A stretch of DNA of 64,000 nucleotides, taken from assembly GCF_030409605.1 (NCBI RefSeq), contig NZ_JAUFQG010000004.1, positions 1,614,501-1,678,500 on the forward strand, written 5' to 3'. The stretch comes from Simiduia curdlanivorans. GTDB lineage: Bacteria > Pseudomonadota > Gammaproteobacteria > Pseudomonadales > Cellvibrionaceae. This document shows, in pieces, positions 33,282-42,700 of this stretch. Under the pieces are notes generated by a model. It saw nothing but the letters and a program-made list of their open reading frames with translations. It made no database searches and had not been told where the DNA came from. Position 1 is the stretch's first letter; each line of letters starts with the position of its first letter. The position numbers and the translations under genes were made by a program.

Positions 33282-34079
33282 TTAGGGTGTATTGGCGTCG
33301 CTGGGCTGTAGGTAGAGTTGGCTGTCGCGAGATTGGAATTCTTTCATTTTGCGGGCTTCATCGCCTTTAATGGTATCGATGGCCGCCTGCAGTTGCTTAA
33401 CCAGGCGGGGCTCTATATCGCGATTAAAGGCATAGTAAAGATCGAGAGTTTTAAGTACCCGAACAACTTCGTAATCCCGTGGGTTGGCACCAATGGATTT
33501 TAGCGTTTGCAATGCACTGGATTCGCCATAGGCCCATAAATCTACGCGCCCACTCTGCAGCATTTTGGCAATACTATCGGGTTGGACGCCAAGGGTGATG
33601 ATGGTTTTTTCAAGGTGCAACTCGCGCAAAAATAGCTCGCCCACGTCGTCGCGTACAGCGCCGACTTTGAATTTGTTCAACCCATCTAGGGATTTTAATT
33701 TAATACCTCTTGCGCGTTTGGCAATGAGTACCACGTGATTTTGCCCAATGGGCCCCACCCACTGAAATAACTTTTCCCGTTCGGCAGTGCGCGTGGTGGA
33801 AAAGAGTACGCGATTGCTGCCTTCAAGCGTATTGTGGAAGGCTCTGGCCCAAGGTTGCACCTGAATATTTTTAGCAATAATGGGGTGGCCGGCAAGTGCT
33901 GTGGCCGCAATCAGCAATTCTACGGCCTCACCGCGCAAGACACCGCCTTCCACGTAATTGAAGGGTGGGTAATTTTCGGTGATATATTCCAGTTCGTCTA
34001 ATTCTGCGGCAAAGAGGGGCGTAGACCATAAAATCGTTAGGCAGAGGGCGAAGAGGTAGTTAGCGGGTCTGGTCTGCAT
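33282..34079 (-). CDS. Periplasmic solute-binding protein (family 3-like)
   Basis: 265 residues. Signal peptide about 1-24 (ending LFAA). The mature start LEYITENYPPFNYVEGGVLRG is the characteristic first strand of family-3 substrate-binding domains, and the ordering of GLNKFKVGAVRDDVGE and SGRVDLWAYGES supports the two-lobed fold. No permease or ATPase is adjacent, so it may be an orphan sensor-type binding protein rather than an import component. Ligand not predictable; such proteins often bind amino acids. Monocistronic. Confidence 0.85.
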   Translation of the reverse strand: MQTRPANYLFALCLTILWSTPLFAAELDELEYITENYPPFNYVEGGVLRGEAVELLIAATALAGHPIIAKNIQVQPWARAFHNTLEGSNRVLFSTTRTAEREKLFQWVGPIGQNHVVLIAKRARGIKLKSLDGLNKFKVGAVRDDVGELFLRELHLEKTIITLGVQPDSIAKMLQSGRVDLWAYGESSALQTLKSIGANPRDYEVVRVLKTLDLYYAFNRDIEPRLVKQLQAAIDTIKGDEARKMKEFQSRDSQLYLQPSDANTP

Positions 34080-34170
34080 GTAGCCTCTTTTGCATGGCAG
34101 AGTGAGTGCATTAGTTTTAGTGTAGGCTAGGCAGGTTTACTCTTGGGCTTAATTTAAATTCGATAAGGTT

Positions 34171-34629
34171 ATGAAAAGTATGTTGAACATTAGAAAAGCA
34201 AATTTACAAGATGTAGCTCAGCTATCTGTACTGTTTAATGACTATCGAATTTTTTACCAACAGGCATCTGATCTCACGCTTGCCGAGACTTACCTGGCTG
34301 CGCGGATGCAGGCACAGGAGTCGATAATTTTTGTTGCTGAATCGGCCGGGTTGCTCATGGGCTTTAGCCAGCTTTACCCAACCTTTTGCTCGGTCGCCTG
34401 CGCGCCATATTTTGTCTTGTACGATTTGTTTGTTGCGAAATCTGCACGGCGCCAAGGCGCGGCGGAAGCCTTGCTAAAAGCATCCGCTGAATTCGCCCGT
34501 GAACAGGGCGCCGACCGACTAGAACTTGCCACCGCGATCGATAACACTCAGGCGCAAGAACTGTATGAAAAATGTGGTTGGGAGTTAGATCAAACGTTTT
34601 TCCATTATGCACTGCCACTCAAAACCTGA
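34171..34629 (+). CDS. GNAT family N-acetyltransferase
   Basis: 152 residues; ATG 34171 or 34180 are both possible (AAGG at 34165-34168). Acetyl-CoA binding motif A is VAKSARRQGAAEALL (about 88-102); the R-x-x-G-x-A order is intact. Strand 4 LYDLFVA precedes it, and the C-terminal LATAIDNTQAQELYEKCGW is the typical motif B. Substrate unknown. The stop overlaps the convergent acyltransferase gene by 25 bp. Confidence 0.88.
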   Translation: MKSMLNIRKANLQDVAQLSVLFNDYRIFYQQASDLTLAETYLAARMQAQESIIFVAESAGLLMGFSQLYPTFCSVACAPYFVLYDLFVAKSARRQGAAEALLKASAEFAREQGADRLELATAIDNTQAQELYEKCGWELDQTFFHYALPLKT

Positions 34630-35789
34630 TTGGGTATTTTTGGCGCGCTAGTCGGTAATGGCGCCAAGCCAAATAACCAGCGTAGGGTGCGCTGCCGGCG
34701 GATAATTTCATAGCCAAGAATACAGCCTAAAAAGGTGAGTACAACAATACTCGTGGGTTCGAGCCAAGGTTTTAGATTGAGTGCAACAATGCCATAGCCA
34801 AAGCTCACGGTTAGGGTTTGGTGCAAAATGTAATAGGGGTAGACGGCGGTATTAGCATACTTCAGCACCCGGCTGTTGTGGTTGGCGTAACGTTGCGCAA
34901 GGCTACACAGCGCCAATATCCAGCACCAGATGTTTAATAGTTCTATGCCGAGAAACACATGGCCACCCCAAAATTCTTCGGCGGGGCTGAGAACCAAATC
35001 GTCCGGCAATGAGCGAGCCCACATCAATAACCCGTAGCAACAAAATGCCAGGGCCAGTAACGGCACCTGCTTGTTTTTAAGCTGCTGCCAAACATGGTCG
35101 CTTCCGGCAAAAATATAGCCGAGCAAGAAAACGGTAAAATACAGCGCGTGATTATACCAATCATTGAATAGGGCGTGACTCTCTGGGTAGTAGGGCTTTA
35201 GCACCATACCGTATAGGGTCAGCAAGCCTGCCGGTAGCAGCACAAGCGTGGGCAATGTTAGGTACCTTAAGCCGCGGATCAGCGGTGCGACCAAGCGTTG
35301 AGCCAAGAGCATCAACACTGAGTAACACCAGAGGTAGGGGATGAACCAAAGGTGATTCCAGGTCATTTGGCCAAAAAGCGGGGTGCGATGCTGGCTAAAT
35401 AGCGGGTGATCGGGCGTTAGGTAGGCGAGCCAGAATTGCCAATAGTTGCCGGTGCTCTCGCCCGCTTGCCGCATCTCAAAGAACAGCTGTGGTGGCACAA
35501 TGACCAGAATGCCAAATACTAAGGGTATGAGCAGGCGCTCGGTTCTGAGGCGCAGTAACACGCCAGATCGGTAGCGCTGCAAGGCAAAGTAGAGCGCGCA
35601 GCCGGAGATAAAAAATAGCAGCGACAGGCGCCAGGGGTTAACCCATTGCATCAGCCATTTGAGGCTTTCGCTTTGGTAGGCGCTGGTGATATGCCAATCC
35701 CAGCTTACGTACATCATGCCCGTGTGATAGAGAATTAATAAAGAGAAGGCGATGACTCTAAGCCAATCTAAATCATAGCGACGTTGCAT
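34605..35789 (-). CDS. Acyltransferase 3 / OpgC-like membrane protein
   Basis: 394 residues with about ten hydrophobic helices. N-terminal MQRRYDLDWLRVIAFSLLILYHTGMMYV has the DWLR and YHTGM signatures of the acyltransferase-3 family (His is the proposed catalytic residue); FFISGCALYFALQR follows. By family it transfers an acyl group (acetyl, succinyl) to a periplasmic glycan, glucan or lipid. Substrate unknown. Convergent overlap with the GNAT gene (25 bp). Confidence 0.88.
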   Translation of the reverse strand: MQRRYDLDWLRVIAFSLLILYHTGMMYVSWDWHITSAYQSESLKWLMQWVNPWRLSLLFFISGCALYFALQRYRSGVLLRLRTERLLIPLVFGILVIVPPQLFFEMRQAGESTGNYWQFWLAYLTPDHPLFSQHRTPLFGQMTWNHLWFIPYLWCYSVLMLLAQRLVAPLIRGLRYLTLPTLVLLPAGLLTLYGMVLKPYYPESHALFNDWYNHALYFTVFLLGYIFAGSDHVWQQLKNKQVPLLALAFCCYGLLMWARSLPDDLVLSPAEEFWGGHVFLGIELLNIWCWILALCSLAQRYANHNSRVLKYANTAVYPYYILHQTLTVSFGYGIVALNLKPWLEPTSIVVLTFLGCILGYEIIRRQRTLRWLFGLAPLPTSAPKIPNQVLSGSA

Positions 35790-35977
35790 GGGAGTTCCTC
35801 TGAGTTTTTCGCTAGATTGGCGAGATCGCTATAAAAGCAGAAGGCCTAAGTGACTAATTGCGGGTCTTTGTGATGAGCTGACGGCTCGCGGGGTTAAGTG
35901 GCTAGCACCCCAGGGCTGCTCGCCCTAAGATAGTGGCCAGTTTACAGTGAGTGTTCATAGAGCTAGGAAGACAGACT

Positions 35978-36817
35978 TTGACCTTTGCAGATTATCAACG
36001 CCATCAAGTTTGGTGGAACATCCTTATTTTCGGTGGCGCCATTTTGCTCGATGTTAGCGTTAATGCTACCAGCGTCTTGATGGAGCATCGCTTGTCTGGC
36101 GAGGCCACCGCCGCGTGGGAGCCCTTTGTATGGGAATCTACTAGCGCTTTGAGCTTTGTTTTGTTGCTCCCGCTTATTCTTGGTTTTGATCGGCGCTACC
36201 CGCTGGGCTGGGGCTATTGGTCTCGGAATGGTTGGCGCCACTTCTTGTTTAGCGTGTTCGTCTCTATCAGCCATGTGTTGTTGATGTTCGGTTTGCGCGG
36301 GTGTATTTACTATGCCATCGGCTGGGACTATCAGCCGGATGAGTGGGATTGGGTGTTTATCTATGAGTACCGGAAGGATTTTTTAACCTATGCCTTGATT
36401 CTCGCCATTAGCTATACCCACCGCTTTGTGGTGGGGCGCTTGGCCGGTGAGGCGGCCTTCGTGGGTGAGGGCGAGGAGAGCGAAGCGCGCACGAGCGAGC
36501 GTTTCTTAGTAAAGAAGCTGGGCAAGGAGTTCGTGATTCAATTAAAGGATGTGGATTGGATGGAGTCTGCAGGGAATTATGTCAACCTTCATGTGAAAGA
36601 TCGCGTTTACCCCGTGCGCACTACGATGGCACAAATGGCGACCGATGTATCGGAGCGCGCATTTTGCCGTATTCACCGCTCGGTGTTGGTTAATTTAGCG
36701 CGTATAGCGCACTTGGAAACGCTCGAGTCTGGCGATGGGACCGTCACCTTGGTGGGCGGGCAAAGGCTTAAAATGTCGCGTCGTTACCGTGCGCAATTAA
36801 AAGCCTGTATGAATTAA
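35978..36817 (+). CDS. Membrane-bound LytTR DNA-binding regulator
   Basis: 279 residues from TTG 35978, preferred because TAGGAAG lies seven bases upstream; the frame opens at GTG 35951. Four hydrophobic helices (about 11-30, 45-65, 80-105, 130-150), then a LytTR domain at about 180-278: FLVKKLGKEFVIQLKDVDWMES, YVNLHVKDRVYPVRTTM, FCRIHRSVLVNL are three diagnostic stretches (partial). By family it binds imperfect direct repeats near promoters; the membrane part senses an unknown cue. A 7-bp microsatellite starts 23 bp after the stop. Confidence 0.87.
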   Translation: MTFADYQRHQVWWNILIFGGAILLDVSVNATSVLMEHRLSGEATAAWEPFVWESTSALSFVLLLPLILGFDRRYPLGWGYWSRNGWRHFLFSVFVSISHVLLMFGLRGCIYYAIGWDYQPDEWDWVFIYEYRKDFLTYALILAISYTHRFVVGRLAGEAAFVGEGEESEARTSERFLVKKLGKEFVIQLKDVDWMESAGNYVNLHVKDRVYPVRTTMAQMATDVSERAFCRIHRSVLVNLARIAHLETLESGDGTVTLVGGQRLKMSRRYRAQLKACMN

Positions 36818-36840
36818 GTTTTTATCTGTTAGCCTATTGG

Positions 36841-36959
36841 AAGCCTCAAGCCTCAAGCCTCAAGCCTCAAGCCTCAAGCCTCAAGCCTCAAGCCTCAAGC
36901 CTCAAGCCTCAAGCCTCAAGCCTCAAGCCTCAAGCCTCAAGCCTCAAGCCTCAAGCCAC
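36841..36959. repeat. 7-bp tandem repeat (AAGCCTC), 16 perfect copies
   Basis: AAGCCTC repeated 16 times without error from 36841 to 36952, with a 17th imperfect copy AAGCCAC. It is intergenic, between the LytTR gene and the CBS gene. Copy number of such arrays usually varies among strains by slippage. No ORF crosses it. Confidence 0.97.
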
Positions 36960-37047
36960 AAGCTAAAATAGTTCTTGCGCGCCTAATATCTATGTGCACC
37001 ATAATGGCTTGCAGGGGGCGGCCCCCCGCATTGCAGCTTTGTCACTT

Positions 37048-37521
37048 TTACGTTTCGGCAATAAGGCCGAGAATATCCGAGGTGGAAACAACGCCCTCAA
37101 TTTGTTTGTCGCGGGTGACGAATACGCGATGAATGCCATTGCCGACCATGGTGCGGCAGATGTCCTTAATATTGCAGTTTGGCTCGACCGATATCACTTC
37201 CTTATTCATAATTTGATGAACCGTGCAGCTCTCTTCTGCGGTCAGGCTCCAAGATTCTAAATCTTTCTCATGAAAATTGAGCGCGTAGCACTCTTGATAG
37301 TAATCTTTCAGTTTGGCGAGTTTCTGTTCTCGGCCTGAGTTTTCAAAATTGAAGACGTCGGTCACGCTAACCACACCGACTAATTCATGATCGGATGCGA
37401 CGACAGGGGCGCCGGTTATCTTATGTTTGCGAAAGAATTCACCGAGGTATTTGATCGACCAACCCTCGTAGGCAAATAGTACTTCCGTTTTCATAATGTC
37501 TTTGGCGGTGAGTGCTAGCAT
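37048..37521 (-). CDS. CBS-domain pair protein
   Basis: 157 residues from the ATG at 37521, with AAGGAAG upstream; a longer frame from 37554 is less likely. Two CBS motifs: residues 5-65 (AKDIMKTEVLFAYEGWSIK, GAPVVASDHELVGVVSVTDV) and about 95-155 (VHQIMNKEVISVEP, VFVTRDKQIEGVVSTSDILG). Stand-alone CBS pairs bind adenine nucleotides and regulate partner proteins; partner unknown. The coding region ends just left of the repeat-bearing intergenic region. Cytoplasmic. Confidence 0.9.
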   Translation of the reverse strand: MLALTAKDIMKTEVLFAYEGWSIKYLGEFFRKHKITGAPVVASDHELVGVVSVTDVFNFENSGREQKLAKLKDYYQECYALNFHEKDLESWSLTAEESCTVHQIMNKEVISVEPNCNIKDICRTMVGNGIHRVFVTRDKQIEGVVSTSDILGLIAET

Positions 37522-37927
37522 AGTTTTCTTCCTTATAGGGCATAGCGTCTGCAAGGTGTTGCGGAGTTGGGTACCTGCGTTATAGAGACTACAAAAGTTA
37601 GGTGCTAAATACTACTAAGCGCCATTTCGCGGCCTCAGCAAATACAGTTTAGTTGATCTCTCGCAAGATTTTAGTCGGCCCAATGGAAGGTTATTTTTAA
37701 CAGCGCGTGGCACAGGGTGTCGTGCGCCCTAATGGTGCAAACTTTAATTATTACTTTTAGCTAGCCCATTAGATTACCTGGACTTTACGGCCAGCAGCTT
37801 AGCGAACTGGTTGAAGCGATTTAAGCGCTGGTGCGTTTAAGCAGAGGCTGAATAGCGTGGCCTTGGCCACGAGTGCTGCCGCGGATGGCCGCACTCATTC
37901 ATGGGACTTCTAGGACAGGTCGCGGGC
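37522..37927. other. Intergenic region with two hairpins
   Basis: About 400 bp without a credible gene. It carries CGTGGCC-TT-GGCCACG (37856-37871), a perfect 7-bp inverted repeat, and GAGTGC...GCACTC (37871-37896), directly after the stop side of the RND adaptor gene. They resemble termination hairpins but lack a T-run. The rest shows nothing I can identify; it includes the CBS gene promoter. Confidence 0.6.
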
Positions 37928-39016
37928 TTAGTGTCGCGTGGCTTCGGCCCGTGTCGGGATGGGTAAAATCCTATCGCCGTCGGTTAAGCCAGAGAGAACT
38001 TCTATCTCGCCGCCATAGGTATTGCCGAGTTTTACGAAGCGGCGATAGGCCTGGCCATCTTGTAATACCCAAACCAAGTCCAGCTGGCCAACAGTCACGA
38101 TTCGATCGGCGGGAATGCGAATTTGTTTAAGGCTTCCCGCTGGCACCAGCAGGCGGGCGTACATGCCGGGCTGCAATTGGGCGTTGAATGGCATGCGCAC
38201 TTTAATTAAAAAGCTGCGCGACCCTGGGTCGGCCGCGGGCACTCGCTCTTCCAGTTCGGCATCGATTTTTAATTTCAGCGCTGGAATTTCCACCTGCAAT
38301 AATTGGTTTTCTTTTAGTGTCAGTGCCAGTTGTTCGCGCACTTGGGCTTCTACCCTTAGGGTGAGAGGGTTATAGAGCGTTAACAGTTTGCTACCGGGCG
38401 CTGCGGTATCGCCCGGTTCGGCAAATCGGTCCACTACACGGCCGTCGATGGGCGCTTTAATCTCAGCATAGCTGACGGCGATATTCGCCTCTTGCAGGGC
38501 TTGTTGCGCGGCGGCGAGGTCGGCTGTGAGTGCATCGTGGTTGGCGCGCGCCTTATCTAAATCAGCGGCCGCGAGCAGGCCTTGTTGTTGCAACTTAATG
38601 GCACGTTCTAAATTTTGTTGTGCTTCTGTTAACCGCGCGCTCACTGCGCGAATTTGCTCGCCGGCCTGTTTAGCTTTAGAGGTTAAATCAGTCTTTTCCA
38701 GGGTGAGTAATAATTGCCCTTGTTTAACGTCATCGCCGGAGCGCACCTTGATGGCGGTGATGCGCGCCATGATGCGGGCCGAGATAACCGTTGCCTGTTT
38801 GGCTTCTACCGACGCCGGTACCGCTTCATAGATGGCATAAGTAGCGGAACTTACTTCAAGCCCTTGATCGCTACTGACGTTGTTACTATTTTCGGCATTT
38901 TGCCCGGCACCGGGCGCTAATTTATCGCTGAACAAGCCGGCCATCCAAGCCACCATTAATAATAAAACGATGACGGCTAGCGTTGGTAAGCCCCAACGCT
39001 TAATCAGACTATTCAT
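37928..39016 (-). CDS. RND efflux periplasmic adaptor (membrane fusion protein)
   Basis: 362 residues. N-terminal TM anchor (about 11-30), then barrel-sandwich lipoyl-like halves (about 60-95 and 185-225, IKAPIDGRVVDRFAEPGDTA) flanking an alpha-helical hairpin (about 100-175, KQAGEQIRAVSARL ... LQEANIAVSYAEI), then a beta-barrel and membrane-proximal domain. Connects the inner-membrane pump to an outer-membrane channel; no channel gene is present here. The start overlaps the pump stop by 8 bp. Preceded in the operon by the permease. Confidence 0.92.
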   Translation of the reverse strand: MNSLIKRWGLPTLAVIVLLLMVAWMAGLFSDKLAPGAGQNAENSNNVSSDQGLEVSSATYAIYEAVPASVEAKQATVISARIMARITAIKVRSGDDVKQGQLLLTLEKTDLTSKAKQAGEQIRAVSARLTEAQQNLERAIKLQQQGLLAAADLDKARANHDALTADLAAAQQALQEANIAVSYAEIKAPIDGRVVDRFAEPGDTAAPGSKLLTLYNPLTLRVEAQVREQLALTLKENQLLQVEIPALKLKIDAELEERVPAADPGSRSFLIKVRMPFNAQLQPGMYARLLVPAGSLKQIRIPADRIVTVGQLDLVWVLQDGQAYRRFVKLGNTYGGEIEVLSGLTDGDRILPIPTRAEATRH

Positions 39017-42000
39017 GAGCTAAACCTTCTTGAGTCATATTTTCTTCTGCGCCGAATACCAGCAGATACACCACCGGTACGACAATGAGGGTAAATAGGG
39101 TAGAGGCGATAATGCCGAAAATGATGGCGAGTGCGAGCCCGGAAAAAACCGGGTCCAAAATAATCACTAGATTACCCAGCAGCGTTGTGCCCGCGGTGAG
39201 TAGAACGGGGCGCATGCGCACGGCGCCGGCGTTGACGAGCGCCTCTTTAATCGATGCGCCGGCGGCGCGCGCCTGAGTAATAAATTCCACTAAAATAAGC
39301 GAGTTGCGCACCACAATACCGGCCAATGCAATCATGCCGATCATCGCCGTGGCGGTGAACAGCACCGGCTCTGGGCTTCCGGCAATCGTCCGCTCGCCAA
39401 ATTGATTGAGCAACCAAAACCCAGGCATGATGCCAATAATGGTGAGCGGAATTGCAGACATGATAATGAGCGATAAGGCTGTGGACGCCGTTTGCAAATA
39501 CAGCACCGCAAAAATAGCCACCAGTGCAAAAGCGAAAGCGAGGCCCATATCTCTAAACACATCTTTGGTGATTCGCCATTCACCTTCACCGGTCCATTTG
39601 ATGCTGGTGCCAGCGGGTAGGGTCCAGCCGTCGCCGGGGCCGCGGATAAAACTTTCTATGAAGTTTCTATTTTTCCAGTCGCTACGTGCTTCACCGGCCG
39701 GTTGGTTCATGTCGGCATTTACATCGGCGATGACTTCTGCCGGCGTGCGACCGTTAAGTTCGGCCATTACGTAGGCGACGGGTTTTAAATCTTTGTGGTG
39801 AATCGTGTGATCGGTGTAGCCCTGCTCAAACTGGCCAAGTTCACCAATGGGCACAAGCGGCTGCGGTGCGCTCTCCAAACCCTGTAAAGTATTTTGTTGC
39901 ACTATGCCGGCCCGGCCTTTGACGTTTAAGCGCGCAAAATCGTTCAAGTGCACGCGGTTTTCTGGCGCTAGGCGCAAGTAAATCGGCAGCGGGTTAGCCG
40001 CTCGCTCTGTGTGCTGAAAGCCCTGTAAAAATCCGGCTGCGTAACCAGCGTTGGCCATGGCCAAGGTTTGATTGATGTCATCGGTAGATACACCCGACAG
40101 CGCGGCCTTTTGTTTGTCGACGATAAAGCGCTGGCGACTTTTTTGCGCTTCTACCGTTGAATCAATTTCGCTGACATGAGCTTCGCGCATTAGCCGAGCC
40201 ATTAAGATTTTAGCCGCCGCTTGTTGGCTCTGATAAGAGGTGAAGCGATCACCGTAAATCTCCGCGACTAAGGTGCTTAACACCGGTGGGCCTGGCGGGA
40301 CTTCAACTACTTTGATGTTCACGCCGTCTTGGTTTAGTGGCGCAAGTAGTTCGCGCAAGCGAAGCACAACGCCGTGCGATTGATGCTCTCGCTCTGTTTT
40401 GTCAATGAGTGTTAGGCGCAAGTCTGCCGTATGGGGCGCTTCGCGTTGGTAGTATTGGCGCACCATGCCATTGAAGTCGATGGGCGACGGAATGCCGACA
40501 AAGGCTGCTACGGCTCGCACTTCCGGCACTTGGCTTACCTGTGCGGAGATGCGACGCGTCATCGCCGCGGTTTGTTCCAGCGAGCTACTTTCCGGCATGT
40601 CGACAATAATTTGCACTTCGTTTTTGTTATCGAAGGGCAACAGCTTTAGTGGTACCGCGCGCATCATTGGTAAAAGGGCCGCGCCTAGGAATAGCCCGAG
40701 CATTAACCAGAGTACGAGCTTTGCTTTGCGCGGATTTTCTAACAAAGGTGTAATCAGGCGCGGGTATAGGCTACCTTGGTTTACGTTAACGGGTTCCTGG
40801 CTTGGGTCATCGGCACGTAAAAGCTTCGATGCCAACCAAGGTGTCACTAAGAAGGCCACTAAGGTGCTGGCGACCACAGAAACCGGCACATTAAATGCCA
40901 TGGGTGCCATGTAAGGCCCCATCATCCCGGTGATAAATGCCAGCGGTACGAAGGCAAGTACAATACTGACAGTGGACATCACCAGCGGTACTTTAATTTC
41001 ACCGATGGCGGCAACGATACGATCGCTTTTATCGCCTTTGCCGTCTTTTAAAAAGCGCGAAATATTATCGACCCCCGTGATAGGGTCGTCGACCAGTAAG
41101 CCAAGCGATAAAATCAGCGCAAACAGGGTAACGCGGTTAATGGTGTAGCCAAAGGCCATGTCTAAACCGAGTGTGGCACCATAGCAAATAGGCACCGCTA
41201 AACCGACCACCAAGGCCTGGCGCCAACCGAGGAAGACACCGATAAAAATCACCACCGTGAATATGGCGAAGCCGAGGCTGCTGGTGAGGTTGTTGACTTT
41301 TTCGTCGGCGGTCTGGCCGTAGTCGCGCAGCACCTCGAGATGTATTTCCGGTGGCAAAAGTTTGGCGCTGACGTCGGCCATTAATTCGTGTACGGCAGCG
41401 GCAACAGAAACGGCGTTGGAGCCGCGCTGCTTGGCAATGGATAAGCTCACCATGGGGTAGCCGTCGTTTGCCGCTTTAAAGGCGGGGTGGCCGGGTGCGA
41501 AATCTATCCAGGTGTAGTAACTGGGCTCGGCCGGGCCGTCGTTAATGTGCGCAACTTCTTGTAAGTACACCGGCACGCCGTCAATCACATTGACGACCAG
41601 TTGTTTAAGTTCCTCGAGGCTGCGAATAAAGTCGCCGCTTTCCATTTCGATGGCTTGATTGTTAAACGCCCAATAGCCGCCCGATTGCAACAGGTTAGAC
41701 ACTTGCAGTGCGGCAACGATATCGGCGGTGGTGGTTTTGCGCGCGCTCAAGCTTTCCGGGTCTATGTACACCGTCACAGTGCGCGGCCTGCCACCCACCA
41801 CATTCACTTCACTGGTTTGGGGAATCGCTTGTAGGGAGGTAGATAATTCTTCGGCGAACCGGCGCAATTCGAAATCTGTGTAGCGCTCGGGCTTATCGCT
41901 CCACAGCGCCAGCACCATGATGGGCACATCGTCGACCTCAACCGGCCGCACCAGCCACTGTTCGACCACGCCCGGTATTTTATTTTGGTTCGAGAATAAC

Positions 42001-42344
42001 TTGTTGTAGGTGTTGAGAATGGCGTCTTCGCGGTCTTCACCCACATAAAAGCGCAGCGTAACGGCGGCTCGACCAGTCATGGAGCGCGAGTAGACGTGTT
42101 CAACACCGGGTATTTGGGCGAGTAATTTTTCCAGCGGCGTGGTGACCTGCTTTTCTACTTGCTGTGCCGCTAAGCCAGGGGCTTGCACCAGCACATCGAC
42201 CATGGGCACCACTATCTGTGGCTCTTCTTCGCGCGCAGTGAATTGCAGGGCGAGCACACCCGCAAGCAGCGAAATGATGAAGATGAACAGCGGCAGGCCA
42301 CCTTTTAGGGTCGCGTGAACAGTGTTATCGATCCAGTTATTCAT
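39009..42344 (-). CDS. RND efflux transporter permease
   Basis: 1111 residues, the usual RND length, with the TM1 / large periplasmic loop / TM2-7 / loop / TM8-12 layout. N-terminus FIFIISLLAGVLALQF is TM1. Loop signature REEEPQIVVPMVDV; the central GLLVDDPITGVDNISRF lies in TM4, with the Asp pair typical of proton-coupling residues. Twelve TMs and the second half repeat (SGLALAIIFGIIASTL) are visible. Exports drugs, lipophiles or metals with proton motive force; substrate not predictable. Divergent from DUF2892-rhodanese-hemerythrin genes. Confidence 0.92.
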   Translation of the reverse strand: MNNWIDNTVHATLKGGLPLFIFIISLLAGVLALQFTAREEEPQIVVPMVDVLVQAPGLAAQQVEKQVTTPLEKLLAQIPGVEHVYSRSMTGRAAVTLRFYVGEDREDAILNTYNKLFSNQNKIPGVVEQWLVRPVEVDDVPIMVLALWSDKPERYTDFELRRFAEELSTSLQAIPQTSEVNVVGGRPRTVTVYIDPESLSARKTTTADIVAALQVSNLLQSGGYWAFNNQAIEMESGDFIRSLEELKQLVVNVIDGVPVYLQEVAHINDGPAEPSYYTWIDFAPGHPAFKAANDGYPMVSLSIAKQRGSNAVSVAAAVHELMADVSAKLLPPEIHLEVLRDYGQTADEKVNNLTSSLGFAIFTVVIFIGVFLGWRQALVVGLAVPICYGATLGLDMAFGYTINRVTLFALILSLGLLVDDPITGVDNISRFLKDGKGDKSDRIVAAIGEIKVPLVMSTVSIVLAFVPLAFITGMMGPYMAPMAFNVPVSVVASTLVAFLVTPWLASKLLRADDPSQEPVNVNQGSLYPRLITPLLENPRKAKLVLWLMLGLFLGAALLPMMRAVPLKLLPFDNKNEVQIIVDMPESSSLEQTAAMTRRISAQVSQVPEVRAVAAFVGIPSPIDFNGMVRQYYQREAPHTADLRLTLIDKTEREHQSHGVVLRLRELLAPLNQDGVNIKVVEVPPGPPVLSTLVAEIYGDRFTSYQSQQAAAKILMARLMREAHVSEIDSTVEAQKSRQRFIVDKQKAALSGVSTDDINQTLAMANAGYAAGFLQGFQHTERAANPLPIYLRLAPENRVHLNDFARLNVKGRAGIVQQNTLQGLESAPQPLVPIGELGQFEQGYTDHTIHHKDLKPVAYVMAELNGRTPAEVIADVNADMNQPAGEARSDWKNRNFIESFIRGPGDGWTLPAGTSIKWTGEGEWRITKDVFRDMGLAFAFALVAIFAVLYLQTASTALSLIIMSAIPLTIIGIMPGFWLLNQFGERTIAGSPEPVLFTATAMIGMIALAGIVVRNSLILVEFITQARAAGASIKEALVNAGAVRMRPVLLTAGTTLLGNLVIILDPVFSGLALAIIFGIIASTLFTLIVVPVVYLLVFGAEENMTQEGLAHE

Positions 42345-42391
42345 AGGCGGTGTCTAGCGTGAGTGAGCGATGTTTAAGTTTAAATCAGATG

Positions 42392-42406
42392 TTGCTAATT
42401 AAGCAA
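42392..42406. promoter_or_regulatory. Operator candidate in the RND / DUF2892 divergent region
   Basis: TTGCTAATTAAGCAA, a perfect inverted repeat (5-bp arms, 5-bp centre AATTA) placed between divergent starts at 42344 and 42450. Overlapping AT-rich sequence (TAATATATTA) just to its right. Such sites are typical of ArsR- or MarR-type repressors; no regulator gene is adjacent. Confidence 0.5.
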
Positions 42407-42449
42407 TGTCTAATATATTATGATTTTAGCTTGAATAGGAGGCTATGTT

Positions 42450-42638
42450 ATGACCATTAATGAAGCTTTACGGCTTATTGCCGGCGTTGTTGTGCTTGTG
42501 AGTGTAGCGCTTGCTGTCGGGGTTAACCCTTGGTGGTTGGCGTTGACCGCCTTTGTAGGTGCTAATCTGCTGCAATCGGCCTTTACCCGCTGGTGCCCCA
42601 TGATGACGTTATTGAAGAAGTTAGGGCTGCCGGCTTAG
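42450..42638 (+). CDS. DUF2892 (YgaP membrane-anchor type) small membrane protein
   Basis: 62 residues, two hydrophobic helices (LRLIAGVVVLVSVALAVG and WWLALTAFVGANLLQSAF, each under 20 residues) around an Asn-Pro turn (GVNPWW), ending with RWCPMM. This matches DUF2892 proteins, often found beside rhodaneses as in the two-part YgaP membrane rhodanese of E. coli. AGGAGG precedes the ATG. It may anchor sulfur transfer at the inner membrane. Confidence 0.85.
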   Translation: MTINEALRLIAGVVVLVSVALAVGVNPWWLALTAFVGANLLQSAFTRWCPMMTLLKKLGLPA

Positions 42639-42700
42639 TTGTGAGCAGCATGGGTGCTGCATTTACTTTAGAAAGTCGTTGAACATAAGGAGAAAGGTCA

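Noticed and set aside
36841..36959. CRISPR array
   Set aside because: Units are 7 bp and contiguous, with no spacers and no cas genes.
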